Shown here one piece after another: positions 42,807 through 49,717 of a stretch of DNA of 49,717 nt; position 1 is the first letter of the stretch; each line of letters begins with the position of its first letter. This DNA is from an uncultured Acidimicrobiales bacterium (GTDB taxonomy: Bacteria > Actinomycetota > Acidimicrobiia > Acidimicrobiales > UBA10347). A program made the position numbers and the translations under genes. The notes below the pieces were generated by a model, which made no database searches, was not told where the DNA came from, and saw nothing but the letters and a program-made list of their open reading frames with translations. The stretch covers positions 1-49,717 of the forward strand of contig CALKPY010000056.1 of the NCBI GenBank assembly GCA_937991435.1. The letters run 5' to 3'.

Positions 42807-43621
42807 CCCCTCCTGCGTCGGCAGCAGGGGCTATTCGCGCTCTCGATCTGCACGACGTGACTGTGGTGCGCAACGCAGCCACTCTGCTTGGACCTCTCGA
42901 TTGGTCAATCGCTGCAACCGAACGATGGGCGGTCCTCGGCGCCAACGGCTGCGGCAAGAGCACGCTGCTCAAAGTCGCCGCGATGCATCTGCATCCGACG
43001 ACCGGATCGGTTCACCTACTGGGGGAGCAACTCGGACACACCGACGTTCGTCAGCTTCGGACCCGAGTTGGCTACAGCTCGGCGGCTCTTGCAGAGTCCT
43101 TCCGCGAGACCATCACCTGTCGAGATGTGGTGATGACCGCACGCTTCGCAGCACTCGAACCATGGTGGCACGCCTACACCGACGCAGATCGGGCCCGCGC
43201 TGACTCGTTGCTCGCTCATCGAGGAAGCGAACTTCACGCCGACCGCCCGTTCAACTCACTTAGTTCAGGCGAACGCCAGCGGGTGCTCCTCGCCCGCACA
43301 TTAATGAACGACCCAGCGGTTGTGTTACTCGATGAACCCACCGCGGCGCTTGATCTTGGCGGCCGAGAACGGCTGCTCGCTGAGCTCAATACTCTCGCTG
43401 GCGACCCGGCGGCTCCGGCGATGGCACTCGTCACGCATCACGTTGAAGAGATTCCACGCTCATTTACGCATGTGCTGCTGCTCAAGCGGGGCCAAGCAGT
43501 GGCATCGGGCCCCATCGACGAAACGCTCACGGCCGAAGCGCTGTCTGAAACGTTCGAGATGGCGCTGAGGCTTGTTGAAATCGACGGTCGGCGCTTTGGT
43601 GTCAGCTTCCGAAGCGATTAG
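42803..43621 (+). CDS. ABC transporter-type ATPase (YlmA/ModF-like), no partner permease
   Basis: The 272-residue ATPase has Walker A GANGCGKSTLL at about residues 48-58, the ABC signature LSSGERQRVLLARTLM and Walker B VVLLDEPTAALDLGG, with the switch histidine in LVTHHVEEI. No membrane-spanning domain is fused and no permease gene is adjacent. Instead it is translationally coupled to the CNNM pair. It ends tail-to-tail with thiamine diphosphokinase, the two stops sharing TTAG. Confidence 0.88.
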   Translation: MTPPASAAGAIRALDLHDVTVVRNAATLLGPLDWSIAATERWAVLGANGCGKSTLLKVAAMHLHPTTGSVHLLGEQLGHTDVRQLRTRVGYSSAALAESFRETITCRDVVMTARFAALEPWWHAYTDADRARADSLLAHRGSELHADRPFNSLSSGERQRVLLARTLMNDPAVVLLDEPTAALDLGGRERLLAELNTLAGDPAAPAMALVTHHVEEIPRSFTHVLLLKRGQAVASGPIDETLTAEALSETFEMALRLVEIDGRRFGVSFRSD

Positions 43622-44268
43622 TCCTGTGATGGTGGGCCGCACACCACCAGCAAACAGCCAGATTCGATCGACACCGTGACGACAGCGGCAACGGCGCTAT
43701 TACTGACACCACGAGCCTCATCGACCGCTAGCGTTTCTCTGTCGAGCGGCCAGCGAAGCCCGCTCGTGCTCACGCCCGAGGCGTCGGCACCTCGGGGAAG
43801 CAGGGACACGACCTGGCCCGGCAAGACTGCGAACTCTTCGGTGCCTGGGCCGTGCAGCACCGTCATCGTCCACGCGCCATCACGCACGGTCACATTGACA
43901 GATCGCAGTTTCACCGCGGTAACCACGGCAACGTTGCCGAGGGCATGATCGAGTCGACCACCAAATACGGCTAGTACCTCAATACTCGATGCACCAAACT
44001 CGATAGCGGACTGAAGCGCTAATTCGAGGTCAGTGTGGTTCTTGTCGCGGGGGTGACGTGCGACTGCTGTTCCCCGGCGAACGGCTTCATCGATCAGGTC
44101 GGGTGATGCCGAGTCGAGATCGCCGACGACGAGGTGGGGCCAGACTCCGAGCGCCACACAATGATCCAGGCCACCATCGGCAGCGATTACACGGTCGGCG
44201 CCGCGAAGAAGTTGTCGTTCCCGTTCGCCATAGGAGAGGTCGCCAGCTGCGACTACGACAGTCTTCAT
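43618..44268 (-). CDS. thiN: Thiamine diphosphokinase
   Basis: The 216-residue enzyme transfers pyrophosphate from ATP to thiamine. Family motifs are RVIAADGGLDH, VVGDLDSAS, DKNHTDLELAL and FGGRLDHALGNV, and the C-terminal beta domain has GVSTSGLRWPLD. It is the last gene of a sucrase/ferredoxin-like, yceH, thiN unit, 15 bases after yceH. No TPP riboswitch is evident in this short gap. Confidence 0.92.
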   Translation of the reverse strand: MKTVVVAAGDLSYGERERQLLRGADRVIAADGGLDHCVALGVWPHLVVGDLDSASPDLIDEAVRRGTAVARHPRDKNHTDLELALQSAIEFGASSIEVLAVFGGRLDHALGNVAVVTAVKLRSVNVTVRDGAWTMTVLHGPGTEEFAVLPGQVVSLLPRGADASGVSTSGLRWPLDRETLAVDEARGVSNSAVAAVVTVSIESGCLLVVCGPPSQD

Positions 44269-44283
44269 CGAGTCGGCGCAATC

Positions 44284-45081
44284 TCAGCCGGTCTCACCGA
44301 GTGAGGCCCTCAAGCGACCAACAAGGGAACTCAACCGAGCCACCTCACGCTCCAACTTGGCGATTCGGTCTTCGTGATTCGCTCGCTGATCGCGATCAGA
44401 TGTCGCAGCCGAAACCGCAGGCTCTGCGCTAGCCCCTACTGCGTGCGCCCGTGAACCAACGACCGATTCTGCCGGTGACAAGGCGGTCTGCATCGGGGGC
44501 GCTGCAAAAGAGGTTGACCCCGTCGTTCCCGAAGCAGCCGCCAGGGCACCAGAACCGTCTCGCGAGTCGGTTGACGCGTTTCGGTCGCTCTCGTCGTTGA
44601 TCAACTGACGCCAACGGCGTTCCTTCTGGCCAGGCTGGCGATCCATCTGTTCGACGATCGCAGGTGTTCGTTGAGCCAAGGCTGACATGCGTGCTTCGAC
44701 TTCGGCGAGGCTTTCAAGCACCTGGTGACGTTCGGTCCGAGAGCGCAGCTCGCCAAGAGTCTGGGGGCCCCTGAGCAAGAGCACCGACAACAGCGCGGTC
44801 TCTGCCCGGTCGAGCTCAAGCATCTCATCAAGCGTGTGACGGTGTTTTGTCGACCGGGCACCCGGGGTGTGCACCATGCGCACGATGTTGCGCTGCCGCA
44901 AGTCGAGCAATGCGGCATCGACTGTGATCGAATCAAATGAAACCACGGGATCGCGGTTCGACTTCTGATTACACGCGGTGACTATCGAGTTCGTCGTCAT
45001 CGGGTAGATGTCAGGCGTTGTGAAGTCTTTTTCGACAAGACAGCCAACAACCCGAGCTTCGATATCGGTCAGTTCAATCAC
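44284..45081 (-). CDS. yceH: YceH family protein (DUF480)
   Basis: The 265-residue product has the two winged-helix domains of the family: IEARVVGCLVEKDFTTPDIYP at the start with NSIVTACNQKSNRDPVVSF, then ETALLSVLLLRGPQTLGELR. A long low-complexity Ser/Ala/Thr linker (about residues 165-235) and a C-terminal coiled coil (IAKLEREVARLSSLVGRL) follow. The coiled coil is usual; the long linker is not. Function in the family is poorly defined. It overlaps the upstream gene by 8 bases. Confidence 0.88.
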   Translation of the reverse strand: MIELTDIEARVVGCLVEKDFTTPDIYPMTTNSIVTACNQKSNRDPVVSFDSITVDAALLDLRQRNIVRMVHTPGARSTKHRHTLDEMLELDRAETALLSVLLLRGPQTLGELRSRTERHQVLESLAEVEARMSALAQRTPAIVEQMDRQPGQKERRWRQLINDESDRNASTDSRDGSGALAAASGTTGSTSFAAPPMQTALSPAESVVGSRAHAVGASAEPAVSAATSDRDQRANHEDRIAKLEREVARLSSLVGRLRASLGETG

Positions 45082-46105
45082 TATTCGCTCCCTGTCGGTG
45101 AGGGTCAGATTTCGGTTCGGTCGAATGAGAACTGCTCGAGACCAGTTCAGCGCGGTACTCGGCCGAGTATTTTGTCGGAAGACCGCCAGGCGTATCGCAC
45201 GAAATGGTCGGAACCATGCGCTCGACTTCGACCCGTACGATCCATTCGTGCCGGTCGTGCCGGTCCGATGACCCGCCGACCACCCGGATCAAGCCAGATT
45301 CGCCATCGCGATTTTCGGGTTCCACACGGTCGACAACGAAGCGCGAGCCGGGCTGGGCCGATTCGACAAGTGATCGAACCATAATCTCCGCGACCTGGGC
45401 AGCCCCGGTCGACGCACCCCACCAACCACGGCAATGCGTGGTGAGGTCGTCAGCGGTTTCCTCATTTGCGGCAATTCGCTGCGCCAGGTCCCGGTCTACC
45501 TGTGCCCACATACGCCCTGACGGCAACGCAAAAAGTGTCGGAGCAAACCGGTGGCCACCCAGATGGCTGACACGCCGCACCCGAACGCCATCTGCGGTGA
45601 GCGACGCTGCCAGGTTTTCGCCGAGCGTGCCGCAACAGAGATCGTGGGTTCCTTGGGTGCACAACAACAGTTCGGTGATATCTGGGTTCACTGTTTCACG
45701 TTGCGCCCCCGCAACAACGACGGCGTCGAGTTCTCCGATCTCACACGAGCCGATTGCTGCGGCAAGCCCGTGCAACGTGGTTGGTTCGTTAGCGGTCCAG
45801 CGAAACGAAGTCGAACCTTTTGCGGTGCGCTCGTGCACTTCGATGGTGAACTCGGCATGTGGCGTTGAAAAACGGTCGGGCGCAACCGCGACTACGCGGC
45901 TACGAACCGAACAATGAGCGAGAGGTGCCGCAATGGGAGCGAGCAACGCCGAGCTGACTGCAGGTTTCGGCCACGGCTCTCCGAGATCGACCAACACGAG
46001 GCGATCGAGAAACAGGCCGGTACCCCAAGGCCGCACCCCAAGCTGAGCTGTCCAATCAGCGCAAGGCCGCTGCTCAGTGGCGAGCGGCAGATCCAGATGC
46101 ACCAT
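45074..46105 (-). CDS. Sucrase/ferredoxin-like family protein (thioredoxin-fold 2Fe-2S)
   Basis: The 343-residue protein has the family cysteine segment LLCTQGTHDLCCGTLGE near residues 145-162 and the histidine motif SHLGGHRFAPTLFALPSGRMW near 180-200. In yeast Apd1, which is related, cysteines and histidines of such motifs bind a [2Fe-2S] cluster. A role in redox or metal homeostasis is the best guess. The C-terminal 20 residues are disordered and Ser/His-rich. The ATG at 46105 follows TAGGGT by 6 bases. Confidence 0.83.
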   Translation of the reverse strand: MVHLDLPLATEQRPCADWTAQLGVRPWGTGLFLDRLVLVDLGEPWPKPAVSSALLAPIAAPLAHCSVRSRVVAVAPDRFSTPHAEFTIEVHERTAKGSTSFRWTANEPTTLHGLAAAIGSCEIGELDAVVVAGAQRETVNPDITELLLCTQGTHDLCCGTLGENLAASLTADGVRVRRVSHLGGHRFAPTLFALPSGRMWAQVDRDLAQRIAANEETADDLTTHCRGWWGASTGAAQVAEIMVRSLVESAQPGSRFVVDRVEPENRDGESGLIRVVGGSSDRHDRHEWIVRVEVERMVPTISCDTPGGLPTKYSAEYRAELVSSSSHSTEPKSDPHRQGANSD

Positions 46106-46111
46106 TGTGTG

Positions 46112-46117
46112 ACCCTA
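46112..46117 (-). promoter_or_regulatory. -10 element of a leaderless promoter for the sucrase/ferredoxin-yceH-thiN unit
   Basis: TAGGGT, within TATAGGGT on the minus strand, ends 6 bases before the ATG at 46105, with no ribosome site between. It lies in the 76-base gap divergent from the WD40-like gene. Confidence 0.45.
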
Positions 46118-46181
46118 TACACCTGATCTTGCTTCACAGCTGCAATGATGAACGGCCAATCGAACTTCAATGGAGTGACGC

Positions 46182-48767
46182 GTGCGCGTTCCAACAGCCC
46201 TAGATAGGTGGGCGGGCGAGCATCAACATCAACTCAGCGACGAAACAGTTGCAGAAGTTGCCACGATCGCCGTCTCATTGCGGCAATCGACGCTTGCAGA
46301 CCGCCACATCGCTGATGTGACCAAAACCGATCTCGACCAGCTCGACTCCGCTCTCGGCAGTGTGCGAGCTGAACGGGCGCGCCTGCTCATTGGGGTTGTC
46401 GCCAAGTGGCACGCGGAGCTACCGGGGGTTACCGCCACAGAGAGCACCGCGGTAACTTCTGAGCCAGCGGCGCCGGCCGGTGAAGCTATCCAGTCACCAA
46501 GCGATCCCTTACTTGTTTCGCGCCTGCGCCAAAATGCCGGAGCCCACAACAATCCGGCAGCAACAGCGGAGCCATCTGTCACTGCAGCACCAACTGGCAC
46601 CACCACGGCCGACATCGCAGCACCTGCGTTTTTGCGAAGCGACAAGGTCGACGAAGATGACTCGGCGCGCATGCATGGCCCAGACAGTCGCCCCTGGATG
46701 TGGATCCTCAGTGTTCTGGGACTCATTCTGGTCGCGGCCTTGGCTATTGGCGCGTTCTTTTTTGTGCAGAAGACCAAAGAAGACGCTGAGTCCGTTGACA
46801 CGACCGAAATCCCCTCTGTTGAGCCCACTATTGATGCGGTCGAGCAAGCACCGTCCGCGGAGCCGTCGGCACAATCGAGTCCAGTTCCCCAAGCAGGCGG
46901 CGCCGGCACCGCCGATGAACCTGTGGAGGATGCGCCCACGGTGGTTCCTGAGCCAGTCGGACCTCGATTCTGGGCCGACACATCAACCATTCTCAATGCA
47001 GGAACCACCGAAATCGTCTCCTCGACCTATGCCGTGAGCCCGGCAAACCGTGCCGTGTTACTCGGACACACCGGAGCCTTGACCGGGGTGATCATCGCTG
47101 ATGATGGCCGGGTGCTGACATCGGGCGCTGATCGGCGGCTGGTTGACTGGGGCGCTGACGTCACTCTTGCGCAGCCCGACGTGCTCAATGTTGCCGCGCC
47201 GGTGACAGCACTCACGCGAACCGCTGACCAACGCATGCTGGCCGGCGATGCAACAGGGAATCTGACCGTTGTCAGCCTCGTTGACGACGGATCGGAACCG
47301 ACGATCCTGCAAGTGCACAATGTTGCAATCTCTGCGATCGCCGCGATCAGCGACCAACGGGTGGCCGTTGCATCGGTTGACGGCGCAGTTCATGTGTTTA
47401 CCCTCGATGCCGCTGACCAGATCATCGAACTCACCCACGAAGCCGAGGTGACCGCTGTCGTGCACCTGAGCGATGGCCAAATCGCCACCGCAGCAGTTGA
47501 CGGTGAGGTCCGCGTTTGGAATATCGACGCCGAGCCTCCGACAAGCGTGGGCATCGCCACGCATCAAGCTCCCGTTACAGCACTGGTAGAACTCGACGAC
47601 GGACGCATCGCCAGCGGTGCAGTAAATGGGTCGATCCACGTCTATCCGGCCGAAGAGAATGCCCAAGCCCAACTGGTCATGGTTGATCACATCGGCGCGG
47701 TGCGGGCGCTCTACCCCACCAACGGTGGGCTTCTGGCGAGTGGCGGCGACGATGCGTCGGTTCGCATCTGGGATCCGGCGACAGGTGAGTTGCTCGACAT
47801 CCTCGATGGCCACGGAGATTTGGTAAGCGCGTTGAGCGAGCTTCCCGATGGACGCCTTATCTCAACCAGCAGCGATGCCACCGGGCGTGTGTGGGACCTA
47901 ACCCTGCCAGCATCACAACTCGTCGAAGCGCCACACTCGGCGAATATTTCAGCACTGGCGCCGTGGAAGACCGACGTCTTCTTCAGCGGGGGCGACGACG
48001 GCCTCGTCATGTTGGGCAGTACTTCTGAGGGCGTCGCTCCGCGAGAGGTAACTCGCCACCCAAGTCCGGTCGTCGGGCTCGGTGTCACCCAGGCGGGTGC
48101 AGTAGTGTCGCTCGACGCCGCCAGCAATTTACGGGTTCTGCTGTTGGGTAACCCTGGAGAAGACAATGCTGAGCTTTACTCCGGTCAGGTTGCCCCCGGA
48201 GCCTCGGCGCTCGCGGTCCGCGGTGTCGAGGGCGTTGCCACCGGCCACACCGACGGAACAGTGAGGTTCCACGATCTGAGCGAAGAGACCACTGTTGTCG
48301 AGGCTCACGCAAACGGCGTGACTGAGTTGCTTGTGCTCGACGATGGCCGAATCATCTCCGCCGGTCAGGGCGGAGCGATCCGCATTATCGACCCGGAGAG
48401 CCCCGACGCCTTCGTCTCCTTTGAACGACATGTTGGTGCGGTCGACGCGTTAGCAGCAATGGGTGATGGCCGTGTGGCATCTGCCGGCGAAGATGGGATC
48501 TATATCTGGTCTCCCGATGACCCAACGGGCGATTCAATCAAGCTCACGGGACATCGAAGCCCGATGCTTACCGTCTTACCTTTCGCCGGCGGCTTGCTGA
48601 GCACCGGAACCGACGGTCGGGTGCGCTTGTGGGATCTTGACAACCCTGATATCGAGGCCTCGACGTTGATCGACATTCCAGGCGTCGTCAACCCGTATCT
48701 GGTAGCAGCAGGCGATCGCTACGCCGCTGCAGCCGGTCGCGGCTACGTGCTGTTTGACCTCAACTAG
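46182..48767 (+). CDS. Membrane-anchored beta-propeller protein with about 14 WD40-like blades
   Basis: The 861-residue protein has a soluble helical N-terminal part (residues 1-100), a disordered Ala/Thr/Pro segment, one membrane helix (WMWILSVLGLILVAALAIGA, about 172-192) and an acidic Pro/Glu linker. From about residue 290 to the end lies a repeat array. Each unit reads like (G)H-x-A-V-T-A-L-x-x-x-x-D-G-R-x-x-S-G-x-D-G-x-V-R-V-W-D. I count 13 clear units plus a weaker last one, so 14, enough for two seven-bladed propellers. With no signal peptide and one helix the propeller should face outside. GTG 46182 has GGAG upstream. Function is unknown; a protein-binding scaffold or sensor is plausible. 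Confidence 0.82.
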   Translation: MRVPTALDRWAGEHQHQLSDETVAEVATIAVSLRQSTLADRHIADVTKTDLDQLDSALGSVRAERARLLIGVVAKWHAELPGVTATESTAVTSEPAAPAGEAIQSPSDPLLVSRLRQNAGAHNNPAATAEPSVTAAPTGTTTADIAAPAFLRSDKVDEDDSARMHGPDSRPWMWILSVLGLILVAALAIGAFFFVQKTKEDAESVDTTEIPSVEPTIDAVEQAPSAEPSAQSSPVPQAGGAGTADEPVEDAPTVVPEPVGPRFWADTSTILNAGTTEIVSSTYAVSPANRAVLLGHTGALTGVIIADDGRVLTSGADRRLVDWGADVTLAQPDVLNVAAPVTALTRTADQRMLAGDATGNLTVVSLVDDGSEPTILQVHNVAISAIAAISDQRVAVASVDGAVHVFTLDAADQIIELTHEAEVTAVVHLSDGQIATAAVDGEVRVWNIDAEPPTSVGIATHQAPVTALVELDDGRIASGAVNGSIHVYPAEENAQAQLVMVDHIGAVRALYPTNGGLLASGGDDASVRIWDPATGELLDILDGHGDLVSALSELPDGRLISTSSDATGRVWDLTLPASQLVEAPHSANISALAPWKTDVFFSGGDDGLVMLGSTSEGVAPREVTRHPSPVVGLGVTQAGAVVSLDAASNLRVLLLGNPGEDNAELYSGQVAPGASALAVRGVEGVATGHTDGTVRFHDLSEETTVVEAHANGVTELLVLDDGRIISAGQGGAIRIIDPESPDAFVSFERHVGAVDALAAMGDGRVASAGEDGIYIWSPDDPTGDSIKLTGHRSPMLTVLPFAGGLLSTGTDGRVRLWDLDNPDIEASTLIDIPGVVNPYLVAAGDRYAAAAGRGYVLFDLN

Positions 48768-48954
48768 GGCCGAACCCGACGGCCAGATAGCAACAACAGA
48801 GTCCGACCAGAAAAGTCAGCGCAACGCTCTTGCATTCGTCTTACCTATTCCTTGCGATCTTGCGAACCGGTTCTCGGTTTGTCCTTGGAGTCCAAGCGCA
48901 AAGTGGTTCCTGTCAGCTCAACCCCGAGCTGACGCATATCACCAAGGACATCAC
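48768..48954 (+). promoter_or_regulatory. 187-base leader with three inverted repeats before the small secreted protein
   Basis: Three dyads lie in this gap: GAACCGGTTC at 48864-48873, CTTGGA-G-TCCAAG at 48884-48896, and GTCAGCTC-AACCCC-GAGCTGAC at 48912-48933. The last can form an 8-base-pair hairpin about 10 bases before the AAGGA ribosome site (48943-48947). A short GGCCG/CGGCC stem at 48768-48784 follows the upstream stop. The arrangement could be operators, a translation-controlling hairpin or both; which is not known. Confidence 0.5.
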
Positions 48955-49530
48955 ATGTTGAATCGCAAGACCGTCGCAACCGGATTGATCGGACTGCTCG
49001 CACTCGGAGGCACCGTGGCCACCGTTGCACCCGATGCCATTGCCCAAAGCACGAACGACACCAGCACAATTGAGCAACGCCCGACGCTTGAGCAACGCCT
49101 CGACCGGGCCGCCGAGCGGATTCAATCGAAGCTTGCTGCGGGCGAGATCACCCAGGCTCAGGCCGACGAGGCACTCGCCAACATCGCCGCTGGCGAGCTG
49201 CCCCGCCATAAAGGCCGCGACCGCAACCACAAGATGGCGGTGCTGACCGAACTCTTGGGCATCTCCGCCGAAGACCTACGCGAAGCCCGCCAAGCAGGCA
49301 CCCCCCTCGTCGATGTCGCCGCGGAGGCTGGCGTTTCGGAACAAGATCTCATTGACACCCTCGTCGAAGCGGCTCAGGAACGGGTTGCGACCGGTCTTGC
49401 CGAGGGGCGAATCGACCAGGCCAAAGCCGATGAAATCCTTGCGGGACTCGAAGACCGGATTAGCGAAAAGGTGAATTCTGTGTCAACGAAACAGGGACAC
49501 CGACACCGGGCGCCGACTACTGGCGACTGA
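48955..49530 (+). CDS. Small secreted helical protein
   Basis: The 191-residue product has a signal peptide (MLNRKTVATGLIGLLALGG, then cleavage near AIAQS). Charged helices follow. Two similar units are seen: RLDRAAERIQSKLAAGEITQ then AQADEALANI, and ERVATGLAEGRIDQAKADEI then LAGLEDRI. Between them is LLGISAEDLREARQAGTPLVDVAAEAGVS, a pattern common in secreted actinobacterial proteins of unknown function. ATG 48955 is chosen because AAGGA lies just upstream and the signal peptide starts there. An 8-base-pair hairpin precedes it and a strong hairpin follows the gene. Confidence 0.8.
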   Translation: MLNRKTVATGLIGLLALGGTVATVAPDAIAQSTNDTSTIEQRPTLEQRLDRAAERIQSKLAAGEITQAQADEALANIAAGELPRHKGRDRNHKMAVLTELLGISAEDLREARQAGTPLVDVAAEAGVSEQDLIDTLVEAAQERVATGLAEGRIDQAKADEILAGLEDRISEKVNSVSTKQGHRHRAPTTGD

Positions 49531-49565
49531 TCCCTTGTTCGGGAAAACCACGACACTGCCCCAGG

Positions 49566-49589
49566 TGCCCCGGCCATCGCGCCGGGGCA
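49566..49589 (+). terminator. GC-rich hairpin after the small secreted protein gene
   Basis: TGCCCCGGC and GCCGGGGCA form a perfect 9-base-pair stem around a 6-base loop (CATCGC), 35 bases after the stop. No T-run follows, as is common for hairpins in high-GC actinobacteria, so termination is likely but not certain. Confidence 0.6.
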
Positions 49590-49690
49590 TCCGGCTGTAT
49601 CAGATGGTCAACGCAACCATTTGCTCCGTCTGCCACCACCAACTGCAGCCACGCAGCGTGTGCCAGAGAGATGCCAGACTTGGATCAGCT

Positions 49691-49717
49691 ATGCCCACAT
49701 GTCCTGAGTGCTCCTAC
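49691..49717 (+). CDS. Start of a possible zinc-ribbon protein, cut by the right edge
   Basis: An ATG at 49691 opens MPTCPECSY, and GGA lies about 8 bases upstream. The C-P-x-C knuckle at the very N-terminus is typical of small zinc-ribbon proteins. Only nine codons are in the window, so this is a weak call. Confidence 0.3.

Noticed and set aside
43618-43621. Shared stop bases TTAG between the ABC ATPase and thiN
   Set aside because: A tail-to-tail overlap of 4 bases is common in compact genomes and needs no special explanation.
48754-48954. In-frame extension of the small secreted protein upstream of 48955
   Set aside because: It would bury the signal peptide and overlap the WD40-like gene end; the ribosome site supports 48955.
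1-49717. tRNA, rRNA, CRISPR, insertion sequence or prophage
   Set aside because: No cloverleaf, rRNA-like stretch, repeat-spacer array, transposase, integrase or terminal inverted repeats were seen in any gap.

Overview
The window looks like a chromosomal segment of a high-GC actinobacterium, most likely of the class Acidimicrobiia (Ilumatobacter-like). This is an inference. It rests on a putative F420-dependent oxidoreductase, a mycothiol ligase (MshC), an InhA-like enoyl-ACP reductase, a phosphatidylinositol-mannoside gene set (pgsA-patA-pimA), a bifunctional Rel protein with the RFKD motif, and many apparently leaderless promoters. I see no rRNA, tRNA, CRISPR array, transposase or phage gene, and no gene-free stretch longer than about 200 bases.

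Region 1 (1-12297) is an accessory catabolic cluster. It holds a Rieske oxygenase alpha subunit (cut by the left edge), an SDR of the multifunctional-enzyme type, an LLM-class flavin oxidoreductase, an amidohydrolase, a cyclase-family hydrolase, an acyl-CoA synthetase, a SnoaL-like protein, an FMN/FAD/4Fe-4S enoate-reductase-like enzyme and an SDR resembling 3-alpha-hydroxysteroid dehydrogenase. A P-loop kinase, a small membrane protein and a secreted Ig-like protein are interspersed. Three divergent intergenic regions here carry the same palindrome, ATCTGA-N7-TCAGAT or near it, so at least six genes may share one regulator that is not in the window. The enzymes suggest CoA-dependent breakdown of a cyclic, perhaps steroid-like, compound.

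Region 2 (12380-37509) is a housekeeping block, mostly on the minus strand: aspS-hisS, rel-apt, secF-secD-yajC, tgt-queA, ruvB-ruvA-ruvC, yebC, pdxT-pdxS, then pimA-patA-pgsA-HIT-thrS. The order strongly resembles the Mycobacterium tuberculosis chromosome around ruvC and pgsA1, from memory. Inserted in it are a YihY membrane protein, an M1-type lipoprotein metallopeptidase with Gly-Asp-Leu repeats, and an M48-like protein that has lost its zinc-binding histidines. The tgt product lacks the three zinc-binding cysteines of the family.

Region 3 (37596-49717) holds plsC and mshC, divergent from an InhA-like fabI with only 24 bases between the start codons. It continues with two overlapping CNNM/CBS membrane proteins and an ABC ATPase, then thiamine diphosphokinase, YceH and a sucrase/ferredoxin-like protein. 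A membrane-anchored protein with about 14 WD40-like blades and a small secreted helical protein follow. The start of a zinc-ribbon gene lies at the right edge.

About a dozen genes have a TANNNT hexamer ending 6-9 bases before the start codon and no clear Shine-Dalgarno sequence, which points to widespread leaderless transcription.
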